Shown: positions 36,280-49,023 of the stretch, piece by piece
How positions within the stretch are numbered: the first letter of the stretch is position 1
Layout: the number at the start of each line of letters is the position of its first letter
Assembly: GCF_947623445.1 (NCBI RefSeq)
Contig: NC_135247.1
Coordinates: 312,501 to 376,500, forward strand
Source of the DNA: Clavelina lepadiformis
Taxonomy: Eukaryota > Chordata > Ascidiacea > Aplousobranchia > Clavelinidae
Direction: 5' to 3'
DNA: 64,000 nt
Program-made: the position numbers and the translations under genes
The notes under the pieces: generated by a model
The model's input: only the letters and a program-made list of their open reading frames with translations
What the model was told of the DNA's origin: nothing
Databases searched by the model: none

Positions 36280-38922
36280 TTACTTAGTTTCAACTGGCAA
36301 GTGAAAATATTGTCTCGGTCTGTGCTGTGAACCACGTGGAGCGCTGTTGCACCTTCTGTGGCAGTGACAATTGCGAATGAGCATAAAGTTTTTTAGCAAG
36401 ATCTGTCCGTCCGGGCACTCAAACGATATCCGGGTCGTCCTGGTTGACCTTGGAGTGCAGCATCTGCATCAATAATACACGTTATTACATCACAATGTTT
36501 CGATAATACGAGTATTTTGTGTTTATTATCAGAACCTGATTTTAAATACAACAAAGAACGATGAAAGTGTCATGCGCTAGAATGGATGAGAGGAAGTACC
36601 TGTCGGCCTCATGACATGATCCACAATATTTCGGTTTGAAACTTTTCAGACTGACGCATCCGGCGTAAGTCAACTTGCTCTTGCGTCGAGCACGTCTCTG
36701 CTTCACGCATTTGCGTCCGAACTGGAACAAAAAAGTGAAAAAGTTCCAGTAAAATTTATCGACGTCGAGTCGTAAACCGCATGAGAGCGCGACTCATCGA
36801 GGTCAGAGTCATGTTTGAGCGGAGTTACCTTTGAAGTGACTCGCTGCGTGCAGGGTCGCACCAGGCAGAGTCGTGACTCTCTCTTTAACTCACACCCCCG
36901 GTTCATGTTCGTGACTCTGGTCGAGACTCCCAACCCGCATGACTTCGAGCACGGGCTCCACTCCGAAGCCTGACTCTCACATTCGACGTGACTCGACAAA
37001 TTTTCATCCCGGGTCACTGCAAAATCCAAAAGAAATAATTGACACTCTACATCACAATAAGTCGTTTGTGACGAAACAGATGGAGTCAGTTTCATGAACT
37101 TTCATGAAGTTTAAACTGACGTCGTGGGCGGACAACAGACTTAAAATAGTTTTCGAATCGTCGATAAAATCAACCGAACAACTCTCAATCGTGTTTGTGT
37201 CAAAAACCAATTAGAGAAAAATTTTCGGGATTCCGATAAAATCAGATTGTGCCGTCATAGTAGCCTATGCTGCGCCTTCTACGCGCTATATAAAGCCCAG
37301 ACCAACATTTCCTCGCTAATTAACATTTTTATGATTTCTTATCAGCTCCGGTTGATTGGCACCAACTCTGACGCGGAAACATCGAACGAACATTTGCAGA
37401 AAATCGGAATAAATTCAGAAAAAGCAAAAAGATTTTCAAGAATTTGTAAAATTTCACAGATTTTGACTCGGTTACGTTGGAAATATTTATCAATAACTTT
37501 GACGCTGATTCTTCTCGATACGAATCGCGTAAATTCTATCACGAACACAACTTCTACCGCGCCCGAACTATCACGAACCTTGACTTGTTTGCGATTCTCG
37601 TATCGCGCTTATGAGGTCATAGGTTGTTGTGTCATAATAAGCCGATGATTAGTGAGTCAGATCTACAAGGCACGAGTTATATTTGCTCTGAAAACGTTCA
37701 CGTTCGTGTCTATCGCGCCGGAACGAATTTCAACGCCCCGGCGATGAAGCAACACCGGAATACCCCCCCCCCCCCCTTCCAATACAAGAGGTATTTGGTT
37801 AAAAATAGAAACTTTTCGGTAAATCTTAAATATAACATAATTTTAAGAGTTTGAACAAAAGTATAAAATGAAATTTAAGAAATTGCCAAATAATTTAGTT
37901 GGGATTCTTTTTACCGAGAATTCCTTGGTGTTGGGGTTAAAATAGGTTTAAAATGGTTTTTTTTCTGCTCACCCTCGCCCGGAACTAAGTTGCTTCCGCT
38001 CCAACCCTGGTCGTAGGTGACGTAATCATATTCATCTCTTGCGTCATATCCGTTCTGATGATCAAATATTTCATCACCATCCGCTCCTCCATCCGAGTCG
38101 TATATGACGTCATCAATAGCGCTGTTCTTACCAATCGACACCAGACCAGCTGATGACGCAACAAGCGAATTTCCCTGTGAGTTCGACGTCATCACGTTTT
38201 CGCTGACATAATCACTCCAAAAATGTTCCAACGGAAGAGTTTGTCTTCCCGATGACGTGTCGCACGCCCATTGGTCGCAGCATTGTCCGGTTACAGGTTG
38301 TAGTCTTGCGTTGGGGCAGCGATCCGGCCTGGGGAGCTGGGTTTCGTGGGGGCACAGGGGGACGCACCCTATGGCCCCATCCATGCACCAACATCTGGTC
38401 TTGCACGACGGTTCGAACATTGAACCGCTTGAAATACGAACGTTGCCATGGTTACATGGTCTTCCGGTGCGCGCTGCAGAGAGAAAATGTTGTTGAAAAT
38501 TTTGAAGAAAATCTTCTCAAGTTAAATTTCGCAGAAATACACAACATCATATGTTATGACGTCACAAGGTCCACTCACCTCTACAAATTCCGATGTCGCC
38601 GCTTCTGGACGCGGAATGGTCGCAGAATAAGTTCCTGTGTACGTCACATATTGCGTCATCGCCGTTGCATTGTTGGGCGAGTTGTTTGGCGCAAACCTTG
38701 CAGCAGTTGCAGCCGTCCATGACTAGGCTGACCCCGGCTGGACAGCTGCTCGGCTCCTCCCTGCAATCGCACTGGTACGGACACAGCGAGATCGCCTAAA
38801 AGTGACGTCATAATTAAATCATTTCCAACCACGTCAATTGTAACAAACCGATAAGTTCATACTTGTTTGCTGAGTCCAAGTAATATCGCCCAAAAGAGAC
38901 AAAATAAACTTCGGCGAAACAT
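36280..38922 (-). CDS. CCN family matricellular protein A (IGFBP-VWC-TSP1-CT)
   Basis: Secreted extracellular-matrix regulator of the CYR61/CTGF/NOV family. Exons 38922-38863, 38795-38579, 38473-37973, 37016-36829, 36721-36600 and 36463-36280 join in phase to give 423 aa. Exon 1 is the signal peptide, MFRRSLFCLFWAILLGLSKQ. Exon 2 is the IGFBP domain, with [24 protein letters not shown] and GDIGIC. Exon 3 is the VWC domain ([31 protein letters not shown]) followed by an acidic linker of about 90 residues rich in Asp and Tyr. Exon 4 is TSP1 (ASEWSPCSKSCGLGVSTR, RLCLVRPC). Exons 5-6 are the C-terminal cystine knot (KLTYAGCVSLKSFKPKYCG, RCCTPRSTRTTRISFEC, IRNCHCHRRC). One exon per domain is the family's classical layout. 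Its exons 2-3 are almost identical to those of gene B. Confidence 0.95.
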
Positions 38923-39132
38923 TTTCTCGTTGCAAATAATTTCAGTAATTTTTACCTTAAAATCTACAAATTATTGAAAATTCATTCAGAGTAAAACAAA
39001 GCGAAATATTTTTTCGAAAATTCAAACTTGCAAACAACCTCGAATAATATCTCAAACAATGAGATGTCTCTGGAATGATCTAGATCTCACGACGACGCTT
39101 TCACTCTGACATCATCTCTGGGGGACCCTCCC

Positions 39133-39139
39133 TTATAAG
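39133..39139 (-). promoter_or_regulatory. TATA-like box upstream of CCN gene A
   Basis: CTTATAAGG on the minus strand about 210 bp upstream of the start codon. It is supported by position only. Confidence 0.35.
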
Positions 39140-40845
39140 CTGCAGCGCTCAACAATCGTTCTTCTGTGCGCAAAAAAATATTTACAGGTTGCCACTGACG
39201 TCATCACGCTAAAATCGGTGGGCGAGGATCGTCCACGGGGTGTCGTGGCAGAGAATGTGGTTGTTCTAAACCAGGCCATATCCGCGCGATGTTTCCGCTA
39301 TATACGAGTTAATCCGATTTAATTGATGTCATTAAATCTATGTCGGTGTTACGTCACGCACAAGAGGTGGTCTCGTGGGTTTGCGCTGTTCTAACAAGCA
39401 CGAGTTCCAGAACAAATTTAAATACAAGTTCAAGAACAAAGCAACTTTTATTCTGTTTGGTGAATCGCTCATATCTCGAAGTGTGATGACGTAATATCAA
39501 TACGCGATTCTCACATCGGTTGAGTAGAGGGGTTAATTAGCCGGTGTCGTTTAACCAATTAGGCTGGGGATAAGCGCCTTCAACAGCGTAACTTTATACG
39601 GATAATGCAATCCGCCTTGAAGCAGCGTCTCCTTGATGACGTTGCTGCACTCTTTGAGATCTCACAATGAAGGCGCATTGTTAGTTTGGAAAGCGGCAAA
39701 ATTGTGACAACTTAAGTCTGAGAGCTTTTTAAAAATCCTTTCATCGCATCTGGTCGAAAGCATTTCGGCTTCTAAAATTACAAAACTGCAACTCCGATGG
39801 TTTTAACAAGTGGCCTTTGTCATAATGACTTGTCTTATGACGTCATATTTGCTTCGAAGTGAGAAAAGAGCATTACCTTGTTTCCAGAAATAGAAAGCCG
39901 AACGAAGATGACTCCTGTTTGCAGCCCCCCCCCCCCTCCCCCTAATGGAGGGCTTGTCAACGCGCTTTTGCAACGAACCGTTGCCAGTTCACTACAATTC
40001 ATTTGTTGCGTCACTATTTTGACAATTATAACGTCATTGTTTTTATTTTCTTGACTTAAATCAAGAATTTTCTTTTCCAGTTGAAGGCTGTCAATCAAAT
40101 CTGTTATGATACGTAAAAAAGCGGTTCATTTTCTTGTCATAACTTCCCTTCCAAAACCACTACCCCACAAGCTTTTCTTTGTGACGACATAAGTGCGCGT
40201 TTATGGAACGAAATGTTCCATCTGACAGCGATGAAGGCGTCAAATTCAAGAAGCGCATAAATTTTTGTGTTACTTACAATCTCCGTCTTGTGCGTCCATG
40301 AGCAGGCAACGCCGACATTTCCATCGTAACAACTTAAACTTTGCTATGCCCGGCCGGATCCGAAGAAGCCCGGTCTGCCCCCGCTACGTCATTTTTGACA
40401 ACTGTGTGTTTTAAAACTTGTTTGGGCATGTGTCAAACAGAAGTGAGGTCGGGTCAGTATGGTGACGTAAGAACTTCGGTGGAATGCAAAATATAAAGTT
40501 TCACTGAAATTTCCGGCACATTACAGAAACATTGCAGCCATATTTGTTTAAAATGATGCGATGACTGCTTCAGGGTCTGAAGCGTTCACACGCATGAGTG
40601 CATCTGTAGTTGCGTCACCCGAGTCAGAGAAAACTTAAACACCAATGGTCTGTCTCTGGTACCAATGGCAACAAGATTGATGCGATGTTCTGCCTTAAAC
40701 CAACCCAGGTCTGGCGCAAGATACAACCTTGTGCGACACTTAGTGGATTCAATAAAACTTAAGACTGGCCACAAGTAGATCTCAAAACATTTTCTAATCA
40801 TTTGGTATACAATTGGAAAACTTTGCTTGTCAATTTTTTAAATAA
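39140..40845. other. spacer between CCN gene A and the sulfotransferase gene
   Basis: No gene is seen. TGACGTCA words lie near 39198 and 39839, and a C-run near 39926-39942. After 39839 the word disappears until about 50937. Confidence 0.5.
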
Positions 40846-42329
40846 TTAAAAATGATTACTTGATAAAGCATAATTTCTCATGGAGCGTTCATCGTCAAAC
40901 ATTATATAACCGAGGCTCTTCATGACGTAATCGCATTCGCGCTGCAACTGAGTGACGTATTTCCAAGGCAGTTGCTTCATCCAACGCGTTACGACATCTT
41001 TCGAATTCCTGGTCGTGGAGAAAGATTCAGAATTTGAATTTGTCTCTGACGTCGCCTTCTTCAACCACTGTACGATACTCTCATCCATTTTAATGTCAAC
41101 AAACTTGTAGATTTTTTCGGTCCATCTGATCGGGTCCACAGCAAATTCCTCAAACCTTACTCTCATATACATGCTAGAGTGGATGAGGTGTAGATCGCTG
41201 TACTTAACCAGATGAGTCATGTGCTGGCAGAGTCGGTTGATGCTGACGCTGTAAGTATACGACAGGTTGGACAGGTTGGTTGCGGCATCACTGTACTTCT
41301 GGTGGTATTGTAATTTAGAATTGAACATAGCTCGCGGGTCTCGGACCAAATGGACAATTTTCAAATCCAGCTCCGGGTTGTCCAGCAATGGTTGTATCCA
41401 CGAGATGTCGCACAAGTAAACAACCTGTACATTAAAATGCGGAGTTTTCTAGTTGAAGTTTTGGATTTTTCATTATGCAGGTTATTTAAACAAGTCTATA
41501 ATGTCAGCTGTTGGCAAGAACCTTAAACGCCATCAGTTCACTTTCCGCCACAATTTCCGATAATTTCTCCAGGTCAATTTCTTTTGGACACGCATGATTG
41601 CCCACGGGCGTGCGGCAAATGTCGCTGTCACGTGACAAAAACTGGCTGCATTTCAAACAATCCGGAAAGCAAATTTTCCTGCTGATGCATCTGCAACAAG
41701 GAATCACCCGGATCGAATGTCATTCTTTTACTGCTATGATGCTCGGAGCATTAACAGTGATGTAACAAAACCTGATTATGTCGTCACTTACCCCCCATCA
41801 TCGTGGCGTTTGGACAACTTCTCCCCACGGAGGTAGCTCTGCCAAGCCTGGGTGAAGTTAAGGCGAAGTACGCTTGGAAAATATTGCTCAGCTGAATTAC
41901 TTTCATTTCGGGGACAAATCCCGAAGGGGAACAGGGGTTCATAGAAATAGGAGATTCCGGGTTTGCGATTAAAAATTTCTCCGACGAAACTTGAACCCGA
42001 TCTTGTTTTAGCCAATAGAATCACGCCACCTGGTGAAGATTTATTGCCTTTGGATGACGTTGTCACATCCGGATGTGACGCAGTTGACGTGCCAATGCTT
42101 CCCTTTGCAAACCTGGAAATATAATCAGCATTTCGCTTTTTCTTTCAATGAAATAATGAGAAGTTGACCGAAATATAAAAGTTATTCTGTATAATAATCA
42201 CCGAACACAAACTTACCGGCTTTTGTAGGTTTTATGTCTCATGTAATTTGAACTGAAGCGCATTATAATCAAAATAAGAATTCCCAGGAACAATCTCAGA
42301 GCATACTTTAGTTTTAGTACATTAGACAT
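40846..42329 (-). CDS. Golgi carbohydrate 6-O-sulfotransferase (CHST family)
   Basis: Transfers sulfate from PAPS to sugar residues of glycoconjugates in the Golgi lumen. Exons 42329-42217, 42112-41792, 41690-41522 and 41424-40846 join in phase to give 393 aa. The N-terminus MSNVLKLKYALRLFLGILIL then IIMRF is a type II membrane anchor. The 5'-phosphosulfate-binding loop is LLAKTRSGSSFVGEIF, followed by the family signature FYEPLFPFG. The middle holds a cysteine-rich part (CISRKICFPDCLKC). The 3'-phosphate-binding motif is KIVHLVRDPRAMFNSK. The C-terminal helical part contains DPIRWTEKIYKFVDI and WMKQLPWKYVTQLQRECDYV, as in the Gal/GlcNAc/GalNAc 6-O-sulfotransferase group (CHST1-7). The exact acceptor sugar cannot be told by eye. 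Several NxS/T sites (NES, NFT, NLS) fit a lumenal domain. The donor of exon 3 (GTTCTT) is weak. Confidence 0.93.
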
Positions 42330-44661
42330 CTCTTAGCGTTGAATATGTCAGTACATGCCTGTCTAACTTCTTCATAGATAACTTGTTTTGTTTAAGATTT
42401 TGGTTAAAATAAATCTTGAAATCGTAAAATCTTGAAGATTTTTCAAGTCATGCTGACATTTTCAAGGTTTTTGAAACAAAAAATCTTGAAAGTAGTAAAT
42501 TCTATAAATCGGACAACCCCCTCAATTTCCCTCTTGAAACATGAACATTACCGCGATTCGTGACCAAAGCTGTGAGCTGCAATTGCTCTACAAGGCCCTC
42601 GGGCGATTACAACAAAGCTCGTTCCACATGAAATCCCACAAATATTTCTGCTTTATTGCTGTGGAAGCAATGAACTAAGAATGACCATTTTTGCCATTTT
42701 CATGTGAAGATTTGCTCTAATCAATGGTGACATATAAGTGCTAAAACGTTGTTTTGACGCAGCACTCGCTCAGTCATAGATATCACATTGCACGAAATGG
42801 CAATTTGGGCGAATTGCGTTAGCGCGTGTCCCTCCTAGTGGCAAATGTACAAACAAACCTACTTGTTGTTTGAAAAGTGTCAGATTGTTGTGACGTGACG
42901 TCTAACGTGGATTTTGATGACATTTCTTTTCCTAACTTGGTCTTTATTTTACAATATTGTCAGGTGGAAATCTGAACCTAAAAGTTGGCGCATTTTATTC
43001 AAGCAAAATAGTTTTGTAAAATCAACAAAGGCAAATGGTGTTAAGCATGACGTGGCTGAAACAACATGGTTGCAGATGTACTGTCATAAACCACTATCAT
43101 TGAAATACGCAGATTTATCTGTTGCTGTAAATCAGATAGTTTCCACATGATCGCGTTTTGCTGAATTAATTAATCACTTTACCCACAACTAAATACAAAT
43201 TTTAGTTTGGCCAAGGCCACATAAATTTCTATATCCCCGCACTAATTTAGTTCGCCACCCCTACATAAACTGCTATCTTGTGTAAAGTAGGTTATTTGCT
43301 ATGGTAAAATCAAACGACAATGCAGCAAGTATTGATAAATGAAAAATGAAAAATAAAATCGTTTTACATTAAATTGTGATTAAATCTCAACTTGCTCAAA
43401 CTGTTTCGTATAGGATCGTTTGTTTTTCGCCATTTACTGTGGGGAGCAAAAAGTAGCCTATGATGTCATACATACGTCATACTACAACAGAACAAGAAAT
43501 ATGCTCAAAAACACTCAAGCGTGCAATATGTAAACCGTGTAATAAGCAAACCGTGTAGTGGCGCTATTACGACGAAAGTTCACGGCTATCAAACGGCAAA
43601 GGTTGCGACGCGTCCTGAACTTCGTTGGTAAAATCTGCGTCCCGAAAAAAAGATTAAAAACTGATATAAATCCCGAATTTAGTTGTAGCTTGTTAATTTT
43701 TGTTTTTTTCCTGACGCAGTCGCCCCGGTTGGCGAGCCGAAGCCGAAGCTGAAGTTGAAGACCTTGCCGTCACTTAGCTGCGAATCCAGACACGTACTCT
43801 TGCTTTTATGTTTTTTTAACGTGTTTTATGTTTTACTTAATTACTATGTGTCATGAAAAATAAACTTGAAACTTCCTCATAAAAGTTATAGCTTCAGTTA
43901 CTGCGCATAATCAGTTTCAAAAGAGTAGCCCTAACATTCAGCATTTCAATTTTTGATTCATACCGAAATCGTAGTCGAAGTTCTTCCCAAATTTTACCTA
44001 CTCAGCAATGGTAACCCTAATTAAACCTAAAAACTATTTATCTAAATTACATTCTCGTTTTTAGTGGCTAGCACTAGTATGTAAGCATATAAGACAGTTG
44101 CTTGTATAAAATTGCTTATTTTTTATAACATTATTTTCATGAAAATATATTTTAAGTCAAACTTAATGGTTATTAAATGCATCGGCAACAAATGCAAACA
44201 AGGTAATTATTAAACTTCTCAGGATAAAAACATTATACGATCTTTATGAGAAATAAGTGTGATGAAGCAAATGTGCGCAGGGAACTTAACGACAAAGCCT
44301 GAAAGTTAAGCGAGCTGGTAAAATACTGAAATAGGTGCTGTAGCCAAATTTTGTACTCTATAAAAATGTATGTGGCTTTAACATGTGCTTATATAAATAG
44401 CGTTTGCCATTCTGACCGACCATTCTAGTCGATACCGTGGCAGCTTCACGCACTAGATTCAGCGTGCACGCCAAACTTTATCTTCACGCCGATTTATAAT
44501 AAATAAAGAAATAATTAAGGCTTCAATGCACGCAATCCGGCCAAAATTTGCATTTCTGCAGGCAAAATTTCTCCCCAAAAATGCCGTACTTTTCAGTCGG
44601 TTTGCCGGCTGCAAGCCTAGCTGCATGGTTAAGTGGTTAGCTAGCTGGCTTAATATGCATT
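42330..44661. other. spacer, repeat-derived character
   Basis: No gene is seen. AATCTTGAA recurs at about 42410-42500 in both orientations. It contains no TGACGTCA at all, unlike most other spacers of the window. Confidence 0.45.
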
Positions 44662-44797
44662 CACTGTAAAAAATCTTTTCTAATTATAAGTCAGTGAGAC
44701 AATTGAGACTAACTATAAGCCATACTTTTCGTTGGAAGACTAACTATTAGTCTCAATTGTCTCACTGACTTATAATTAGAAAAGATTTTTTACAGTG
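44662..44797. mobile_element. near-perfect palindromic MITE with 51-bp arms
   Basis: The left arm 44662-44712 begins CACTGTAAAAAATCTTTTCT. The right arm 44747-44797 is its exact reverse complement over 51 bp. A 34-bp loop separates them. There is no coding capacity. Long-armed fold-back elements with CACTGTAAAAAA ends are common non-autonomous DNA transposons. The superfamily and target duplication are unclear. Perfect arms suggest a recent origin. Confidence 0.85.
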
Positions 44798-45083
44798 TTG
44801 TCATTGTGGTAAACACAGTTTTTAACACACTATGCGTCATTTAACCAAAACATTTTCAAGTAATTGTAACTTTTTAGTGGTGTACTGAGTTTGCCGTTTT
44901 GTGATTAGTGGGTTTTGTAAACATAGATAGCTGATGTTTTTAATGTTACATTTTTGACCGATTTTATATTAATAAATTCAGCTTTATTTTGCAAAGCTTT
45001 TCTTGAAACATCACTGGAAAATGTCAGGTAAACTAAACGAAGTGTTTCTGCCACTGTTTTTGTTTATTGAAGACTCGGTCTAT

Positions 45084-45174
45084 GAGAGAGAGAATTTATT
45101 TCACCCTTCAAAGTAAAAATTAAAGTACAATACAATTTAACACAATTGATTGGTGTGGGGCAGCGAAAAGACCT
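45084..45174. repeat. dispersed repeat, copy 1
   Basis: Begins GAGAGAGAGAATTTATTT and ends GGTGTGGGGCAGCGAAAAGA. It matches the copy at 45425-45520 at both ends, with a diverged AT-rich middle. Confidence 0.7.
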
Positions 45175-45424
45175 CACGGACATCCAGGTCAGAACGATGC
45201 GCAAACTTGAAAACGATCGGTATGACGGGAAGTTGTGGGATACTTTAAATAAACCAAACAAAGAATCACGTCCAAACCAAATTCGACATAATTAAAAACC
45301 AATGGTACGTGCAAGCTGACTAAAGGAGCATGTTTTCCCTACCTGTTTCCATACTAACAGCTAAGATTCATTCTAAATAGAAAAGATTGCCATCACCACA
45401 TGGGCATATCGTCTCAAATATTTC

Positions 45425-45520
45425 GGAGAGAGAGAATTTATTTTGTCAATCGAAAATTGAATAAATTACAGAAATTATTAAAAAAGTACAATTGCTTGGC
45501 GTGGGGCAGCGAAAGAACCT
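45425..45520. repeat. dispersed repeat, copy 2
   Basis: Begins GGAGAGAGAGAATTTATTTT and ends GGCGTGGGGCAGCGAAAGAA. Same orientation as the copy 250 bp upstream. Two copies so close suggest either a local duplication or a family with a GAGAGA-type target preference. Confidence 0.7.
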
Positions 45521-46556
45521 GCAATGCAGACTTGAATGCAATGGTTAATAATAGCAGGGAGGAAATTTGCTTGTTAAACATTTTATTTTAATAAATATGT
45601 GCTTTAAATCGATATTGAAATATTTTTTAACATACCCTGTATTGTAGTGTAGCGGCCGTTGGGTGCTTCGTTGGTTGACGCCCTCAGAATACTCCCCGCA
45701 CATGGTAATTTCCACACTGCGCGTCCGTTTTTCCATCCCATTCTTTTCTACGCTGCTTCCGCACAGGACAGCAGTTCGATAAAAGCGTTGAACTAAGAAG
45801 GTCGTGTTTTTTTCTTTCAATATATGAGCGAAGCTAACAGACAACTGAAGCAGCAGCCTTCTGAGACAGGAGTCAGCAACTGAACAACGTAACATAACAG
45901 CGCCAACCTTCGCCATAATAGCCTACTTTTCCATAGACAACGAGTAATGTTAATTTGCTATCGAGAACAATGCATTTTGCCACAGTTCATCTTTTTTCAT
46001 TCACTGGTTCTGGCACAAAATTCAGGCCCAAGCCAAGGAAAGTAGTTAAAAAAGAAACTTACAGAAAAGGTAGCTCCGCGAAATTTTAAAGAAACATATT
46101 AATGTAGGAGGAATTAATGCGCAAGTGTGCAAAAAATATCGCTCTGACTTGTTCCTTTCGTGAGATATTATTGTTTTTGCGCTGGACATCGAAATTTTGT
46201 TTTAGGTTTGAAAACACGATGGAACTTACAAAGTATTGTTCATAGAGACTTGAAATTTGGTTTACAGATTGAAAGGGAATCTCGCTTACTATCTGCAAAA
46301 ACTTAATAAAACTGGATCAAAATTCAATATTAAAATAGTGATTTTTGGTAAAATTTGGACACTGGGTACTTTTGTAGACTGGCTACCCGACCCTATATAT
46401 AGGTTTGAGGCTCTAAGCTGAACCGCTGTGCAAAATATACAAAAATAAATGCAATACTGCGTAGTAACGGATCGGTATTAATTGAAACAAAATCTTTAGA
46501 TTTTTGAAAATAGGAATTAATTTTGATTAAAAGAAGCACTCACTTGATTGGTCAAA

Positions 46557-46760
46557 ATGAGCGGACAGAAGGAGAGTGAACCAAAGAAAGGAAGTGATCT
46601 CGGCTTGTTGGAGGAAGACGACGAGTTTGAGGAGTTCCCTGCGGAGGAGTGGAGCGGGGGCGATAAAGAGCCAGAGATCTTCTGGGAAGAGAAATGGGAC
46701 GACGACAACATTGAGGACGATTTCTCAAATCAGCTGAAAGCAGTTTTAGAAAAAAATTAA
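46557..46760 (+). CDS. SEM1: SEM1 / DSS1, 26S proteasome lid and BRCA2-associated small acidic protein
   Basis: Tiny acidic protein that is a subunit of the proteasome 19S lid and also binds BRCA2 and the TREX-2 complex. The single exon encodes 67 aa (human 70). Hallmarks: [37 protein letters not shown] and KAVLEKN at the end. The ATG at 46557 gives MSGQKESEP; an upstream TTG in the same frame is not needed. No intron is seen in the coding region. A poly(A) signal AATAAA lies at 46799-46804. ZNHIT6 follows on the same strand 460 bp downstream; the functions are unrelated and the gap is too long for a tight operon. Confidence 0.95.
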   Translation: MSGQKESEPKKGSDLGLLEEDDEFEEFPAEEWSGGDKEPEIFWEEKWDDDNIEDDFSNQLKAVLEKN

Positions 46761-46798
46761 GAACAAGAGTTGTAAAAAACTGATAAACACTAAACAGT

Positions 46799-46804
46799 AA
46801 ATAA
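46799..46804 (+). terminator. poly(A) signal of SEM1
   Basis: AATAAA 38 bp after the SEM1 stop codon. Confidence 0.7.
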
Positions 46805-47220
46805 ACTGGTAATCTTCTCTTGAACTCGGAAACCATCAGGGGGCTGATTTTAATTGTACACAAACTTCAGCTATGAGTTGTGCTTAATGGGAAAGTTTCA
46901 AGACATTTTTAAGCTAAGAACAATGATTGATTATTACAATTGAATGACCTTAAAGTTAACTATAGCCATTCGTGTTTCAAATGATGTTTGTGTGAGATCT
47001 TCTTACTGTGTGTTTAGCTGTTTGTGATGTTTGGAACTTTCATATTTGGCTTGCTGGGTGTGGTTTTAAAAGCTTTTCATCGCAAGTTTTGTGAAACTCG
47101 GACAACTTTTCATATCTCACTTTCTGAACCTTCTTTATTGATATTACTTAGTGTATGATTTCTATGTTAGGGGAGTCTTTCGTTTTAATATTTGAATAAA
47201 AATTTGAGCCTGCTTCGGAT

Positions 47221-48997
47221 ATGGACAAAACTTCAATTTACGAAAAGAGTTGTGGGATGAACTTGAACTTGGAGGAAACTTCAGCTGTCGTGAGAAGCCA
47301 AGCAGCACCAGACATGAAGAAAGAGTCGATCTCTGGATGTTGCGAACACCATTCCACTGTGAGTGTGGAGCCCCAGGATGAAAATGAAGATTGCTTAAAA
47401 TCAATTGAAACTGAAAAGTGTCAGTTTCCTGACTCAGCCACTTCTGGAGATCGGAGTCCGATGAAAGAAAACGATGTCTCAGAGCAAACCAACATGTTAG
47501 TCTCATTGTCAAGGTTGAAGAAATATTTCAAATTGATAAAGTTATCACCTTTCCTATTCACAGGTGTTGGAGCTGCAGGAAAAATGTTGCCAAATATAAA
47601 TGTCCTAAATGCTCCACTCAGACCTGCAGGTAATTTTTTGCGTTAATGAGCTCATCAATTTCCTTGTCATCATAAGACAATATACTAACTTCAGTGTTGC
47701 TTGCGTCAAACATCACAAAACTGCTATGAACTGCGATGGAATTCGATGTAAGACGTCTTTTGTCGGAAAGGAGCATTACAATGAAAACAATCTTTTAAGT
47801 GGTAAGTGCATTTTAATATTTATTAGATATCTATTTTACCTCGCAGTAGTGTTATGTTGTGTTCATAATAAGGTGTTTGTGGCCAGATTATAGGTTCTTG
47901 GAAGAAGTGAATCGTTGTGCTTGCAAAAATGATCGTGGCCCGCACCCATACAATGGAAGATCAAAGAGCGTGGGTTGAAAGTTCTTATTTCTTTTGTCTT
48001 GTTATAGTTCTAGGCTACATAGTATTTACAGTTCCGCATGCTGTAGATGCCGTGCTTGCATGAAAAATGCTATGGTGGTTGTTTCGCAAATGCAGGTTAT
48101 AATTAAAGAGATTTTTGTTGAATTCAGATGAAGCTGCAAATTGGCAAAGCGGCGTCCATGAACATTTCTTTGAAACTTCTGCCACCGTCGTTCAGCATGC
48201 GAAAGCAAAACAGCACCTTTTATTGTTACCGGTGCGTGGCTGTAAATTTCACTCTGTAAATTTTTAATTAGTAAATGTAGGTGCCAGTGTTACAACCTCC
48301 ACAACTTGATTTAAGTTTATTACCTGGTGTTCTTATCTAATTACTGGCAATGGCTGTGTTTCTCAGAGTGGTGCTAAACGATGCAATTTTATTTCAGGCG
48401 CAAGGGATTTCTATGGCACACAGAGTGGATATTTTTCAACTCAAACGTAACAAAATGCACAAAACGGTCGGTCTGCTGCAAATAGATGCTCAATTTTCAA
48501 CCTGAGGTTTTTGTGAGAACGGGTTTGTGTTGAGTACCACCCACTAACCACTGTCCCTTCATGACACAGGTTTCCTGATGATGTCGCGTTGAACGAAGGA
48601 ATAAAGAAATTCACCTCCCCACAACTGGAAGACTGTTCCTTTGATCCCAGGTTAATTTTATTTTGCTTGTTTATCTGTCAGATCTGACTTTGCTTGCTTA
48701 ACACCGTCTATTTTGACAGATTAACCTCATATTCTGGAGATAGATATTTCTTCATGAAGATGGAAGGCCTCCCCGCCAACACAGAACAGTAAGTTACCAC
48801 TCTTTGTTATCATCATTTTTCCATCCACACTTACCAGCCTGGCACACGTTTTCTTTTTAACCAGGTATTATAAACTTGATGGAACTAAGGGCTTTCGTCA
48901 CTTACTGCCCGGTAAAACAGTTATCGAATTTCCGCGGATATTTGTTGTCCTTCCCGATGCTCGGGATAAATTTGAGAATAGCCCGGTGTCGGGCTGA
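47221..48997 (+). CDS. ZNHIT6: box C/D snoRNA protein 1 / zinc finger HIT domain protein 6
   Basis: Assembly factor for box C/D snoRNPs (Bcd1 in yeast), acting in the nucleus. Nine exons: 47221-47495, 47564-47629, 47695-47801, 47887-47969, 48128-48231, 48398-48466, 48570-48650, 48720-48788 and 48865-48997, phase-consistent, giving 328 aa. Exon 1 is an acidic, unstructured N-terminus. Exons 2-3 encode the HIT zinc finger: CWSCRKNVAKYKCPKCSTQT, CSVACVKHHKTAMNC and GIRCKTSF. Later exons carry the Bcd1 core: DYRFLEEVNRCACKN, LKLLPPSFSMRKQNSTF, RKGFLWHTEWIFFNSN and GKTVIEFPRIFVVLPDARDK. The protein is shorter than human ZNHIT6 (about 470), mainly through a short N-terminus. A poly(A) signal AATAAA lies at 49018-49023. 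Confidence 0.92.
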
Positions 48998-49017
48998 CGC
49001 ACTTTATTTTTTCATTC

Positions 49018-49023
49018 AATAAA
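49018..49023 (+). terminator. poly(A) signal of ZNHIT6
   Basis: AATAAA 20 bp after the ZNHIT6 stop codon. Confidence 0.75.

Noticed and set aside
37247-37648. 133-codon plus-strand ORF upstream of the TSP1 exon of CCN gene A
   Set aside because: It starts at a non-ATG codon inside an intron of CCN A, and no domain or splice site supports it.
38252-38722. 156-codon plus-strand ORF, with a matching one at 62313-62594
   Set aside because: These are antisense shadows of the IGFBP/VWC exons of the CCN genes; their similarity follows from the near-identical exons.
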